DNA from: Lepiota brunneoincarnata
Lineage: Eukaryota > Basidiomycota > Agaricomycetes > Agaricales > Agaricaceae
Direction of reading: 5' to 3'
Assembly: GCA_023014365.1 (NCBI GenBank)
Contig: JAEBUN010000008.1
Coordinates: forward strand, 992,001 to 1,056,000
DNA length: 64,000 bases
Below are positions 11,296-20,937 of the stretch, one piece after another. Positions within the stretch are counted from its first letter, which is position 1. The number at the start of each line of letters is the position of its first letter. Under the pieces are notes generated by a model, which made no database searches, was not told the DNA's origin, and saw nothing but the letters and a program-made list of their open reading frames with translations. Made by a program: the position numbers and the translations under genes.

Positions 11296-12043
11296 TGGAC
11301 CCCTCCACATGACTTACCTCAGAACATATGTAGCCCAAAAACAACTGCCAAGATTGCATTTATGGCCAGAATCCCATACCAGGAGGCTGTGGGCATGCTA
11401 CTGTATGCAGCGATTGGCACAAGGCCAGATATTGTGTATGCTGTGCAGGTTGTCTCAAAATTCTCCAGGAACTTAGGCCCTGCTCACTGGGAGGCCATAA
11501 AGCAAATTTTTTGCTATCTCAAGGGCATGCAAGGGCCAAAACTCACATATGGAGGTTCTAGGGGGAGTCTAGAGGGATACGCAGATGCAGATGGAAATAT
11601 GGCCGAAGATAGGAGGGCCACATCCGGGTATGCATTTCTCATCAATGGTGGTGCTGTCTCCTGGAGTGCAAAGCATCAAGAGCTAGTTACCCTGTCCACT
11701 ACAGAGTCCAAATACGTGGTGGCAACACATGCAGCCAAGGAAGCCCTATGGCTTTGCTCCCTCATCTCCTAGGTCTTTGCAGAAGACCCCACCCCCACAA
11801 CACTTCACTCCAACAACCAGTTGGCCATTGCCTGCACAAAGGACCACCAGTACCATGCCCAGATGAAGCATATTGATGTCTGATACCACTCCATTTGATG
11901 GGTGATCAAGGAGGGCAAGCTGAGGCTTGTATACTGCCCCACACATGAAATAATTGCTGACATGTTTACAAAGGCGTTACCTTTGCCTAAAGTCAAGCAT
12001 TTTGCTCAGGCCCTCAGACTCATCATGGCTTGAGGGGGAGTAT

Positions 12044-12486
12044 TGAGCTAGCAAGCTCATGTCAAGCCAGAAAGCTCATGTTGAGCTTTTTGCAACATAT
12101 CCCGTTTAGGGATTCTTTTGTTTGTACATTGTTTGTCAACACTGGGCATGTTTCTGCCCATTTATAGATATTTGTTGGTAGTGTATATACCTACCAGCCT
12201 GCTGTTAGACACCTCAGTACTCGCGTTACAAGCTACTGAGTTATTCTACATTACTTGCTCTTTTATTGTTCTGTATTTACCTTAAATAACGTAGCTCAAA
12301 TCACCGGCAGCCTCAGTTCTCATGCATACAAGTTTCTGAGGCTGTGAGTAGCCTATGTTACCTTCTCTTTTATGACTGTTGCTCACAATGCCTGTAGAAT
12401 GAACACTCATATTCTAATAGGTATAGAATATACTAAGTTCTCACACATACAAGTTTCTGAGGCTAATGAACACTTGTATTCTAACA
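12044..12486 (+). repeat. Copia LTR between a pol end and a gag start (443 bp)
   Basis: Follows the purine tract GAGGGGGAG after the copia pol, starts TGAGCTAGC and ends TTCTAACA. A priming-site-like GGTTATAGGCCCTGG and then a copia gag start come next. It contains a directly repeated segment around CATACAAGTTTCTGAGGCT (near 12330 and 12445). The order pol-LTR-gag suggests two elements sharing one LTR. Confidence 0.65.
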
Positions 12487-12500
12487 GGTTATAGGCCCTG

Positions 12501-12880
12501 GTATGGCTACTACTATAAATGATGTGCTACCCCAAAGCATTCCCAAGTTGGACTTATCAGGATCAAACTGGGCTATCTTCTGATTGCAGTTCAAGGTGGC
12601 AGTCCAGGGAAAAGGGTTATGGGGGCATTTCAATGGGAGCTCAGAATGACCAAAGCCTATGGCCTCATTGTCAGCAGCACCAAGGCAGGTCAGGTCCAAG
12701 TCAAGCAGTGACAAGGAAAAGGATAAGGACGATGGTGACATGGCTAAGGACCCCTCCCCTCATACATTTTCAGTTTCCCTTGATGACATACATGCATGGG
12801 AGCATAACAATGAAATGTGGATTACTTTACAGGATTGGAAACAAAGTTCATTAACAAGTTCACTAATTCTGACTTTATAA
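12501..12880 (+). pseudogene. Copia gag 5' fragment
   Basis: Begins ATG ACC-free, with a short leader and then IPKLDLSGSNWAIF, the classic start of copia Gag/UBN2-type polypeptides, followed by LQFKVAVQGKGLWGHF. Two TGA stops interrupt it (after NWAIF and after the GSSE stretch). A DIHAWEHNNEMW segment follows before similarity fades near 12880. Downstream gag, protease, integrase and RT are absent, so this is a truncated second copia copy joined to the first through the LTR at 12044. Confidence 0.6.
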
Positions 12881-13105
12881 GTTTGTGGGGGAGAGGTTGT
12901 CACAAATCTCCATAAATATATTCAATTCTAATGTTTTATGGTTTTGGTAAATTATTCTCTTAGTCTCCAATTAGACAGACAGTTGTCCTATCTGAATGCA
13001 ATGGGAACTTCAATGGTTGTTACTATATAATGTGTTAACTAATATCTTCATGATTTGTTAAGTCAGGCAAAACACAAGCTTTTGCAATCAGTGAGCCTCC
13101 ATAAA

Positions 13106-13410
13106 CCTAGCAGACAGCGTGTTCTAATGGGCCCTAGTGTACTACGTCCTTCTCTCTTGACAATGCTATAACTTTACACTACCCAGCGAGACAGGCTTTT
13201 TACAAGCTCCTGCAGTAAGTATCTTTAAGCTAGTAGGCCTAGCAGACAGCATTATCTAATGGGCCCTAGTGCACTACAGCTTCTGAACAAGGCAATAAAA
13301 CTTTATACTACTCAGCGAGACAGGCTTCTTGCAAGCTCCTGCAGTAAGTATCATTAAACTAGATAGACCTAGTGGACAGTGTTTTCAACAGGCCCTAGTG
13401 TACTATATTT
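13106..13410. repeat. Tandem repeat, unit about 131 bp, 2.3 copies
   Basis: Units start at 13106, 13238 and 13368 with CCTAGCAGACAG or close variants. Each holds GGGCCCTAGTG and, in the first two, CAGCGAGACAGGCTT and AGCTCCTGCAGTAAGTATC. The third unit is cut off. No coding potential. Confidence 0.75.
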
Positions 13411-14240
13411 GCTTCTCAATTAAACAGCTCTACAATTCAATGGTATACTTCTGAGGCAAGGCCTCTAAGAGGAACCCAAAGAAATGGAAGTTAGTGAACT
13501 TTCTACTTAAGAACAAAAGAGTTGTAGCAACTCATATTCAGTTCTCAAGTCAAGTAGAAGGGTCTGTCAATATCTCAATCATTTCAAAGGGTCTGGTTTT
13601 AAAGAGTATAACTCTTTAAGTCTCTGGTGGTCTATGACTGAAGAAAATCGCATAAAATTGCTTTATATTCCTATCCTAATTGACTATACAATCAGGGGGG
13701 GGGAAATAGGCAAGTGGATTCTTGCCTCCCATGTAATTTACAGATGACTTTTATAACAAAAATATAATTAACTTATGGGTATACTGGAAAACAAGCCTTC
13801 AGCATCATCATTTTATTGTCTCCTCATCATTTAGGAGCATCATTCTATGAGTTCCAATATCAGTGACATCAATTTGCTCTCAGGGACTTGCTCCCTAGGT
13901 GCCTGGCTATTTATATCACAGCCAGCCAGGTTAGCAAGTTTCCTCACTAACATTTATTGATAGGTTTTATTTTATTCTTGGACTCTCCACACCTGAGTTT
14001 TCAACCCTAATGTTCTAGAGTCCACTTCCATAGTCTTCAGGCAGTAGACTAATACTAGAGTTAATTAGCTTATTCTATTCTTATCAATCTTCATTTTCTA
14101 GTTCATCATTTCTGATCTCTTTTTGTTTCTATGAGGGGGCATCCTTCCCTGAGTACCCTCTGGGATACCCCCATTTGATCCCTTAGGTTTCAATATCATC
14201 AGAGCCATTCCAAGGGGACATTCTTGTCAGGGCATTAGCT
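13411..14240. other. AT-rich spacer, probably the decayed 3' end of gypsy-2
   Basis: No open frame of note. A nine-G run lies at about 13696. The part next to 14240 reads on the minus strand like the last residues of a gypsy Pol. A 3' LTR of gypsy-2 should lie here, but I could not pair it with a 5' LTR. Confidence 0.3.
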
Positions 14241-14393
14241 AATCCCTACATTCTTTTGTCAAGATTCACTCCTGGACCTGTTTTTATGACTAGGTACCAT
14301 CCAGATGACATAAGTGTTGTGACTCGTCCACTTTCTAGGGCAGAGGCAAAGAAATGGGCCTTTTGTGCAGTCATGAGTATCTTAACTAATATC

Positions 14394-17300
14394 TTAGTTA
14401 ACACAGTATTGGATACAATGCTTGGGTACATTTATACCAGAGTCATTCTTCCATAGCCTTATCACTAATAAGTTAGCTAACATCACTTTTACTTGTCTGG
14501 GTGTTCTGGTTCTGTTTCTGAGATGTCTGCCTTCACATATTTTAGATAGTATTCTAAATCTCTTGCACCCAGTGTCTGACCATGGCCATATACTGATATT
14601 ATTCAGTAATGGAGAGTTAGTTACTTTATTAGCTAGTGATTCCACAAATGAAACAATTTTGCAGTGCAACAATAAATCCATTGCGCAGTGGTAGGCTGTT
14701 GAGAAGGCTTGTTTGATGTTTAGTTGTTTTACTAGTTGTCTGAGGGATTGGACAGCAAATCTAGGGTCTCTGTCTGATATGATTTTGTCAAAGAGGCTGT
14801 ATCTTGTGAATATTTTTTTGATAAGAAGTTTTCTGATGTCATCAGCTGAAGCATTTTCTGATATAGGGATGAAAATTACCCCCTTTGTAAGGCCATGGTC
14901 CACCACAGACAATATGGCATTGTTTCCCATGGATGGAGGGAGACTGGTGATTAGATCCCATGAGATCTGGCTGAATGGGCATAGGGAAGATGCTGGTTGA
15001 ATTGGTTGGGTTGGAGCATAATCTGGTTGTCAGATGATTTGTGTTGCTGACACTCTGGACAGCCTTTGACATAGTTCTTTATGAATGTTGACATTCCTGG
15101 CCAATACACTTCTTTCTTGGCAAGGTGGTATGTTTCCTGTTCTCCAGGGTGACCACGTGTAGGGTGGTCATGGTATCTTGTGGTGACATTGCATCTGAGT
15201 TGAAGGTCTTCTGGAATGATGACACATTCCTGGATGTGAGGAGTGGACCATTTAGGGTCGGAACTGTTCCAAAGTCTTTATCAGTGGCATTTGGGTGTGA
15301 TTCTTTGAGGAGTTTGAATGCTTTGGTGGTTTTAGCATCATATTTGGGTGAATCTGTGATTCTTTCTTGGAGTTCCATATCAATGGTGGTGATAAAGAGG
15401 TGTTCTGGGAGTACTGTGACCATGTTTTGATCTTCTAAGGTGGTTATGGCAGCAAAGAGGTTATCTGGAAGCATGGTGATGTCTTCATTGTTGTTATCCT
15501 CATCAGGGATGTGGTCTGGGTATCTTGATAGCACATCTGGTGCAGGGATCTTTGATCCTGGGATGTATTCTAATTTAAAGTTATAATCGGTGAGGGTCTG
15601 GACCCATTGTGCTTGTTGGTGGTTGATTTTCTGGGGTTTATGCTAGTATGTGAGATTTTGATGATTTGTTTTGATATGGACAGTGTGCAGGCTGCCAAGG
15701 AGATAGTAGTGCCATTCTTCAAGGGCTTGGGGAATAGGAAGGAGTTCCCTGTCATAGATGTTGTAGTTATGTTCAGCTGGTCTGAACATTTTTGAATAGA
15801 ACAATATGGGTTTCTGTATTCCATTGATGTCGTGTTGATATAGGATGGCTCCTGATGCAAACTTGGAAGCATCAGCTTCTATGTCAAAGGGTTTTGTGGA
15901 GTCAGGCATAAGGAGTACCAGTTCTTTTAAGAATTTGTTCTTGAGTGTTTTGAATACTTTTTGTTGTTCTTCTTTCCATTTAAATTTGGTTGATTTGGAT
16001 AGGAGTTGGTTAAGGGGTTTGGTGTGGTAGGAGTAGCTGCAGATGAACTTCTGATAGAAGTTGCAGAATCCAATGAATTTCTGAATTTGTCAGATGGTTT
16101 TTGGTACAAGCCAGTCTTCTATTCCCTTGGGTTTTCCAGGATCCATTTTGATTTCATCTGGCATGATGACCATGCCAAGGCATTTGAGTCATTGTTTGTT
16201 GAACTCACATTTCTCCATTTTGAGGTATAGGTCATTTTCCTGTGGGATTTGCAGTACCTTTTCTGTTAGTTGGTCTGTTTTTTCCTGAGTTTTTCTGTAG
16301 ATTAGGATATCATCCATGTAGATGATGATTCCTCCTTTCTCCAGTATTTCAGAGAATAATGTGTCCATCATATGTTGGAATGTTGTGGAACTATTGCAAG
16401 TCTGAAAAATATAACAGTTAGTTTGAAAAGACCCATAAGAGTCTTGAATGCTGCTTTCCATTGGTTGCCATCTTTGATTCTGACATTGTTGTATCCTGGG
16501 TGGATGTCAAGCTTAGTGAAGTACTTAGCTCCTTTGAGTTTATCCATGATAGCAGAAATCATGGGGATTGGGTAGGTGTTTTTGACAGTATGATCATTAA
16601 GATAACAATAGTCTTAGCAGGGTTGGAGGTCTCCTCCTTTCTTGGCAACAAAGAAAAAGGGTGATGCCATGGGGGATTTTGAGGGGCAGATGTACCCTTT
16701 TTGGAGGTTTTTGGCTATAAATTCCTTGAGTGCTTTTTCTTCAGCAGGTGCCACTTGATAAGGTTCCATCAATTTTGCTTTGAAAGTTGGTTTTAGCTCA
16801 ATTTTGTGATCAAATGTTCTTGATGGTGGGAACTGTTTGGATGCTTTCTTGTTGAATATTTTAGCCTATCAGGTGAATTTCCAAGGGATTTTGGGTGGTT
16901 CCTTGTTTGATTCTGGTTGTTTTCCTTTTTGGTTTGCTGATTTTGTTGGATTGTGTTGCTCATTGTGGAGCATTGTGGCATATATAGCTTTGGCATTTAC
17001 TTCTAATGGGGTTAGAAGCATTGGGTTCATTTCTCTTTCTAAAGAGAAGGTGTCAAGGTCAACATTTGAAAGGTTGATGTATTCTTCTGGGTTGTCTTTG
17101 GGTTGAGAGGTTTTTCCAGCCATTATGTCCATGGTGATAGAGTTGAGTTTGACAGGTTATTGAAGGGTCCTGAGGAGTTTGGAAAAGTCTTGGTGGTCAA
17201 TTTGGGGTTTCCAAGAAAATGTCTTGGTCTTCCAGTTGATATCAGGGTTGTATTGTTCCAACCAGGGAAATCCAATGATGAGGTCCTTTTCACCAGTGTT

Positions 17301-17516
17301 GGTGACATATGCTTCTAGCATGCAATCTCTTCCATCAAAGATGGTCTTGATTTTGATATATTCATGGATCTTGCCATGTTGATTGTCAGTTCCATCAACA
17401 TTGCTGAAAGGGATTGGTTGGTCCAGCTGTTTGGTTTGATAACCATGTTGTTCAATAACTTTGTGGGAGATGGAATTCCCTTGGGCTCCTGAGTCTATCA
17501 GGGTGGTGATGGCCAC
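14394..17516 (-). pseudogene. Pol remnant of gypsy-2
   Basis: Protease has LIDSGAQGNSIS (intact DSG) and DLIIGFPWLEQYNPDINW. Reverse transcriptase has the fingers/palm text [19 protein letters not shown] and the catalytic IIIYMDDILIYR (YMDD). RNase H has FDIEADASKFASGAILYQ and then YDRELLPIPQALEEW. The integrase core has SVVDHGLTKGVIFIP and IISDRDPRF, with the later glutamate region degraded. Several stops and shifts break it, so no full polyprotein is possible. Very few CpG dinucleotides remain. Confidence 0.85.
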
Positions 17517-17602
17517 CAGTTTTGATGTCCATTCACTCCAAATCTCAATGGGTAGGAAAAGGGATCTTTTATTTGGGGAGAGTCATAATTGTACAGAGTT
17601 TA

Positions 17603-18052
17603 TCAAGAAATTGTCCTTCTGGGAGTAAGAGTATGTAAAGTCCTTCTGAGTTCTGGAATGTGCAGGGGCACATCGATTGACAGCATTCCTTTTGAAAAAT
17701 CCTGGAATGGATGCATCTCTGGATCTTTGGCTAGCACAGAGTAGAGTTCCTGTTGTAATTCAGGATCAAGTTTGTCATCCATTTGGTGCATCTGAGATGC
17801 AACTTCTGCAACAGTAAGAGAATACTTGCATTGTTGGGGTTTGAAGCCAGAGTTAGGCTTATTCCCTTGATAAGGAAGGCAGTTTGGGTTTCTGGCTGGG
17901 TATGGTGGATTGGTATGCATTCCTGGGAAGCATCTGGCTGGTGGGGGGTGTGGGCATTTACTGACCCGATGGTCATTTGCTCCACATTGGAAGCATTCCT
18001 GTTTCTGGTATGCCTTCATCTGTTGTCTAGTGATGATGGTATCTAGCTCCAA
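17603..18052 (-). pseudogene. Gag 3' part of gypsy-2 with a CCHC knuckle
   Basis: One open stretch with C-X2-C-X4-H-X4-C (CFQCGANDHRVSKC), followed by a Pro/Asn-rich linker and a short acidic region. The capsid part is missing upstream. Confidence 0.7.
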
Positions 18053-18054
18053 TG

Positions 18055-18290
18055 GAGGACTCTACACTCACCCACAAATCCTGAAGGAGTCTAACAGGAC
18101 TCCTGGTACTGAAACAGGAGTCTATCAGAACTCTATCAAGACTCAAACAGGACTTTTCTTAAGGAAACATGAGTTTTGAAAAGTCCTGTTCCAGTCCTGA
18201 TTGAGTTCTGATAGACTCCTGTAAGTACTTGTTTGAGTTTGAGTTTTAACAAACTCTATCAGAACTTAACCTCAAACTGCACCTGACTCC
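18055..18290. repeat. GACTCC/GAGTCT short-motif repeat cluster
   Basis: Dense, irregular copies of AGGAGTCTATCAGAACTC and its complement on both strands. A related cluster in the opposite orientation lies at about 30570-30890. The unit drifts too much for a simple tandem consensus. It borders the truncated 5' end of gypsy-2. Confidence 0.6.
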
Positions 18291-19085
18291 CTCTTATATA
18301 TAATAATAAATTAAGCAAGTAAGAAGGGGATTCAAACATAGGACCTCCCATACACAAATAAACAAGTAACAACTAGGTCTTGTTTGGTTGAGTAGACATA
18401 ATTACTACTTCAGCATTGGTCACATGGCCACTGAGTCATCCCCACATGACCCTCATCACCACTGCTTACCATCACAACTGCTTGCTGTCACACAATGTGT
18501 CCTCCACTCTCCCACATCATGTATCCCACCCACCAATGCATCCCCTACCTGTTATGACATCCCCCACCCCTGCTCATCATATTCCCCACTGCTGTTATGA
18601 ACAGTCCAGACAGAGAAGAACTGGAACAAGTATTCAACTTTACAAGATAGGTACAGGAGACCACAGACCAGTTATGGGCACAGGAATATGAAGACAAAGA
18701 GGAGGAGCACTACAACACCATGCAGGACTTGGCAAGAGATGCAGGAATGGAGATAACCTTGGAGGATATTCTGGAATACCCCAAGGAGGAAGGAGATAGC
18801 TATGGATTGACCAATCCAACCTCTGGTGTGGATGGAAGCACCAAGAGAGTGGAGAGCAAGAATGAAGAAGAAGCCATGAAGATAGGATTGGGAGAAGAGG
18901 ATTATGAGTCAGCAGAAAGCAATGAAACATTGCACAGCAGTGGAATGGAGAATGAGGACAGTGACTCATTGTAAGATATGAATAGCAGTAGGATGCCATC
19001 AGCTAGGATGCACATCATGGCCAAGGCTGTGCAGGACAAGTAGAATAGCCCAATAACCTATAATGAGTATATAGTATCTCATAGG
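18291..19085. other. Spacer with Pro/His-rich minisatellite-like part and a short acidic frame
   Basis: From 18410 to 18600 the CACATGACC / CCCACC-rich sequence resembles the degenerate minisatellite of 22976-30310. A frame at 18720-18977 would give an acidic 84-residue peptide rich in Glu and Ser. I recognise no family and would not call it a gene. Confidence 0.3.
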
Positions 19086-19087
19086 TA

Positions 19088-19302
19088 CAGTAGGTCAAAA
19101 AACTGTCCCAATGTTTTCACCATTTGGAAAGATCAGCTAATAGTGGACCAAAGTGATTACATAAATACTTGGGAAAATAGACAATGATAATATAGCATAT
19201 TGAGATCCTTCATCCGTTTAAATCACATGATTCATCCAAGAAGTAATGAATCAATTAATGATTTAAAATATGAACTCATTGGGACAGTTTTTTGACCCTC
19301 TG
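19088..19302 (+). repeat. Left inverted arm of mariner copy 1
   Basis: Starts with CAGTAGGTCAAAAAACTGTC and ends with the inverse of the same motif (19277-19302). The arm is therefore itself bounded by a 26-bp inverted repeat, like a MITE. It matches the right arm 20464-20677. Confidence 0.85.
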
Positions 19303-19498
19303 TCATTTTCCTAAAATCTGGTTTTGGACAGGCTGAATCAATACCAAATCAAATGTGGGGATAACAAAAATTGTCATGTGACCCCCTCCATATCACATGA
19401 CCATATTGAAATTACTTCAACAATCTTTTCTTCTTACCATTACATCATAGAAGCTATATCTTCTACCCAGTGCTTTCAAGTCATTTTTCTTCTTCAGA

Positions 19499-20462
19499 AT
19501 GGCTATTCCCTGCAAAAAACTCAGTCCAAACTGGTCTAGACAAGAGTACTATTGAGCAGATCGTGAAAGAAGTTGATTGAGATGAGGAAAACAATAAAGG
19601 AGGACAATCCTCTGTGCTGATTTCTCAGGATAAACAATCAATAATTTGCTAAATCACCACTGGAAAGCTGAACAATGCTGTTCAAGCTACCCAATTCATC
19701 CACTCTATCCTCCCTACTTCTGTCACACTTCAAACAATCTGAAATATGCTCAAGAAGAACAATTTCTGGTCTGTTGTTAAGACCAAATGACCTTTTCTTA
19801 ACAAGCAACACTGAACTGCTTACTTCAGATTGCCCACAAGCATAAAGATTGGATAGTGGGAGATTGGAAATTGATATTATGGACAGATAAAACAAAAATC
19901 AACAAGCTTGAGTCATATGGGAAGATGTATAAGGGTGGAAGGACTATCAGACAAGATTATTATTCCTACTGTTAAGTATGCAGGTGGTGGTAACATTATG
20001 GTATGGTAGGCTATGGGGTGGAAAGGAGTAGGAATGCTAGTGGAGGTTGAGAGGATCATAGATGTAGAGTAGTACTGTGGGATTTTGGAATATGGGATGG
20101 TGAATAGCTTCAAAACTTTGGAGATGGAGGAGGAGTAGATATTCCAGTAGGACAATGATCCAAAATACAAGTCTCAAAGGGCAACAGAGTGGTTTGAAGA
20201 TAACAATATGCAAGTTCTACTATGGCCAGCACAATCCCCTGACTCCAAATCCATTGAACACCTCTGAATATACTTGAAGAACCAGTTGAAGGGATATGAG
20301 AAACCACCTGAGAGAATACATGAATTATGGGACAGGTTGGTGGTAAAGTGGAGTAGGATTGGTGCAGAAAGGTGTCAAAAGCTTATAGAAAGCATTACCA
20401 GAAAGCTCAAGGCAGTTATTAAGGCAAAAGGAGGCAATTCAAAGTATAAATTAGGTAGATGA
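19499..20462 (+). pseudogene. Tc1-like transposase remnant
   Basis: Would catalyse cut-and-paste transposition at TA. Fragments that identify it are WTDKTKINKLESYG (first catalytic Asp region), a GGGNIMVW-like block, DNDPKYKSQRATEWFEDN and VLLWPAQSPDS (second Asp and LWPAQSPDLNPIEHLW signature), and the intact C-terminal 62 residues ending at 20462 (PPERIHELWDRLVVKWSRIG). Many stops, several at former Arg or Gln codons. It cannot be functional. The reading is helped by the related copy at 56299-57891. Confidence 0.8.
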
Positions 20463-20463
20463 T

Positions 20464-20677
20464 AGAGGGTCAAAAAACTGTCCCAATGAGTTAATATTTT
20501 AAATCATTAATTGATTCCTTACTTCTTGGACAAATCACGTGATTTAAACGGATTCGGGATCTCAATATGCTATATTATCATTGTCTATTTTCCCAAGTAT
20601 TTACGTAATCACCTTGGTCCACTATTACCTGATCTTTCCAAATAGTGAAAACATTGGAACAGTTTTTTGACCCACTG
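20464..20677 (-). repeat. Right inverted arm of mariner copy 1
   Basis: Inverse of the left arm, with a few substitutions. It also carries the terminal motif at both of its own ends, facing each other (20465-20489 and 20652-20677). Confidence 0.85.
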
Positions 20678-20679
20678 TA

Positions 20680-20937
20680 TATAAAGGCTTGTATGAGTAG
20701 AGATTAAAGCCTTAAGCTTTAATCTTGTTAACAGCAGTTGTTAACCACTCTCTGCCTTGATTTGGTGTGTTCCCTCATTATCTCATTGAGCATGATCCAC
20801 TAAGCTTTGCAAGGCCAACCATCTCAGACACCTTGTAAAGTGATTGAAGGCCTTCTCCAGTTATCTTTGGATACAGAAGGAGCAAGGATCATAACAACTG
20901 CCATGGTTTCCCCCAACCCCCTCTGGTGTGTTGCCTC
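20680..20937. other. Spacer, possible LTR remnant
   Basis: Contains ATATAAAGGC just outside the mariner copy, then a TTAAAGCCTTAAGCTTTAA near-palindrome (20704-20722) and GTTAACAGCAGTTGTTAAC (20727-20745). It looks like the end of an old LTR, but no partner was found. Its last 14 bases are the target duplication of the LINE. Confidence 0.3.

Larger units (their letters stand above)
9977..12034 (+). pseudogene. Ty1/copia pol remnant (reverse transcriptase and RNase H)
   Basis: Exon-like coding blocks 9977-10472, 10862-10991 and 11296-12034 form one copia Pol once two solo LTRs are removed. Visible signatures are VDYFDTFAPVAKL and [10 protein letters not shown] (RT), [14 protein letters not shown] as the catalytic pair, the RNase H stretch GYADADGNMAEDRRATSGY with SWSAKHQELVTLSTTESKY, and the C-terminal DMFTKALPLPKVKHF. 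Stops replace expected Arg or Gln (TGA for CGA, TAG for CAG), for example in the AAD-stop-DMEIH stretch and near 11770 and 11880. Gag, protease and integrase are missing upstream. It is dead, and its 3' end leads into an LTR at 12044. Confidence 0.85.
14241..18052 (-). mobile_element. gypsy-2: decayed Ty3/gypsy element (gag 3' half and pol)
   Basis: On the minus strand the order is CCHC gag (18052-17603), protease (17516-17157), reverse transcriptase (about 16800-16189), RNase H (about 15909-15540) and integrase (about 15072-14394), the Ty3 order. Stops and frameshifts separate the blocks. The 5' end is cut at 18052, where a GACTCC-type short repeat begins, so the gag N-terminus and 5' LTR are missing. 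No chromodomain is seen. Confidence 0.85.
19088..20677 (+). mobile_element. Tc1/mariner element, copy 1 (1590 bp)
   Basis: TA dinucleotides flank the ends (19086-19087 and 20678-20679). The termini read CAGTAGGTCAAAAAACTG... and, inverted, CAGTGGGTCAAAAAACTG.... The inverted arms are about 215 bp. A decayed transposase lies between them. A second copy in the opposite orientation is at 56299-57891. Confidence 0.9.

Noticed and set aside
18720..18977. Acidic 84-codon frame as a host gene
   Set aside because: It sits between repeats, lacks a domain, and its upstream frame is closed by stops.
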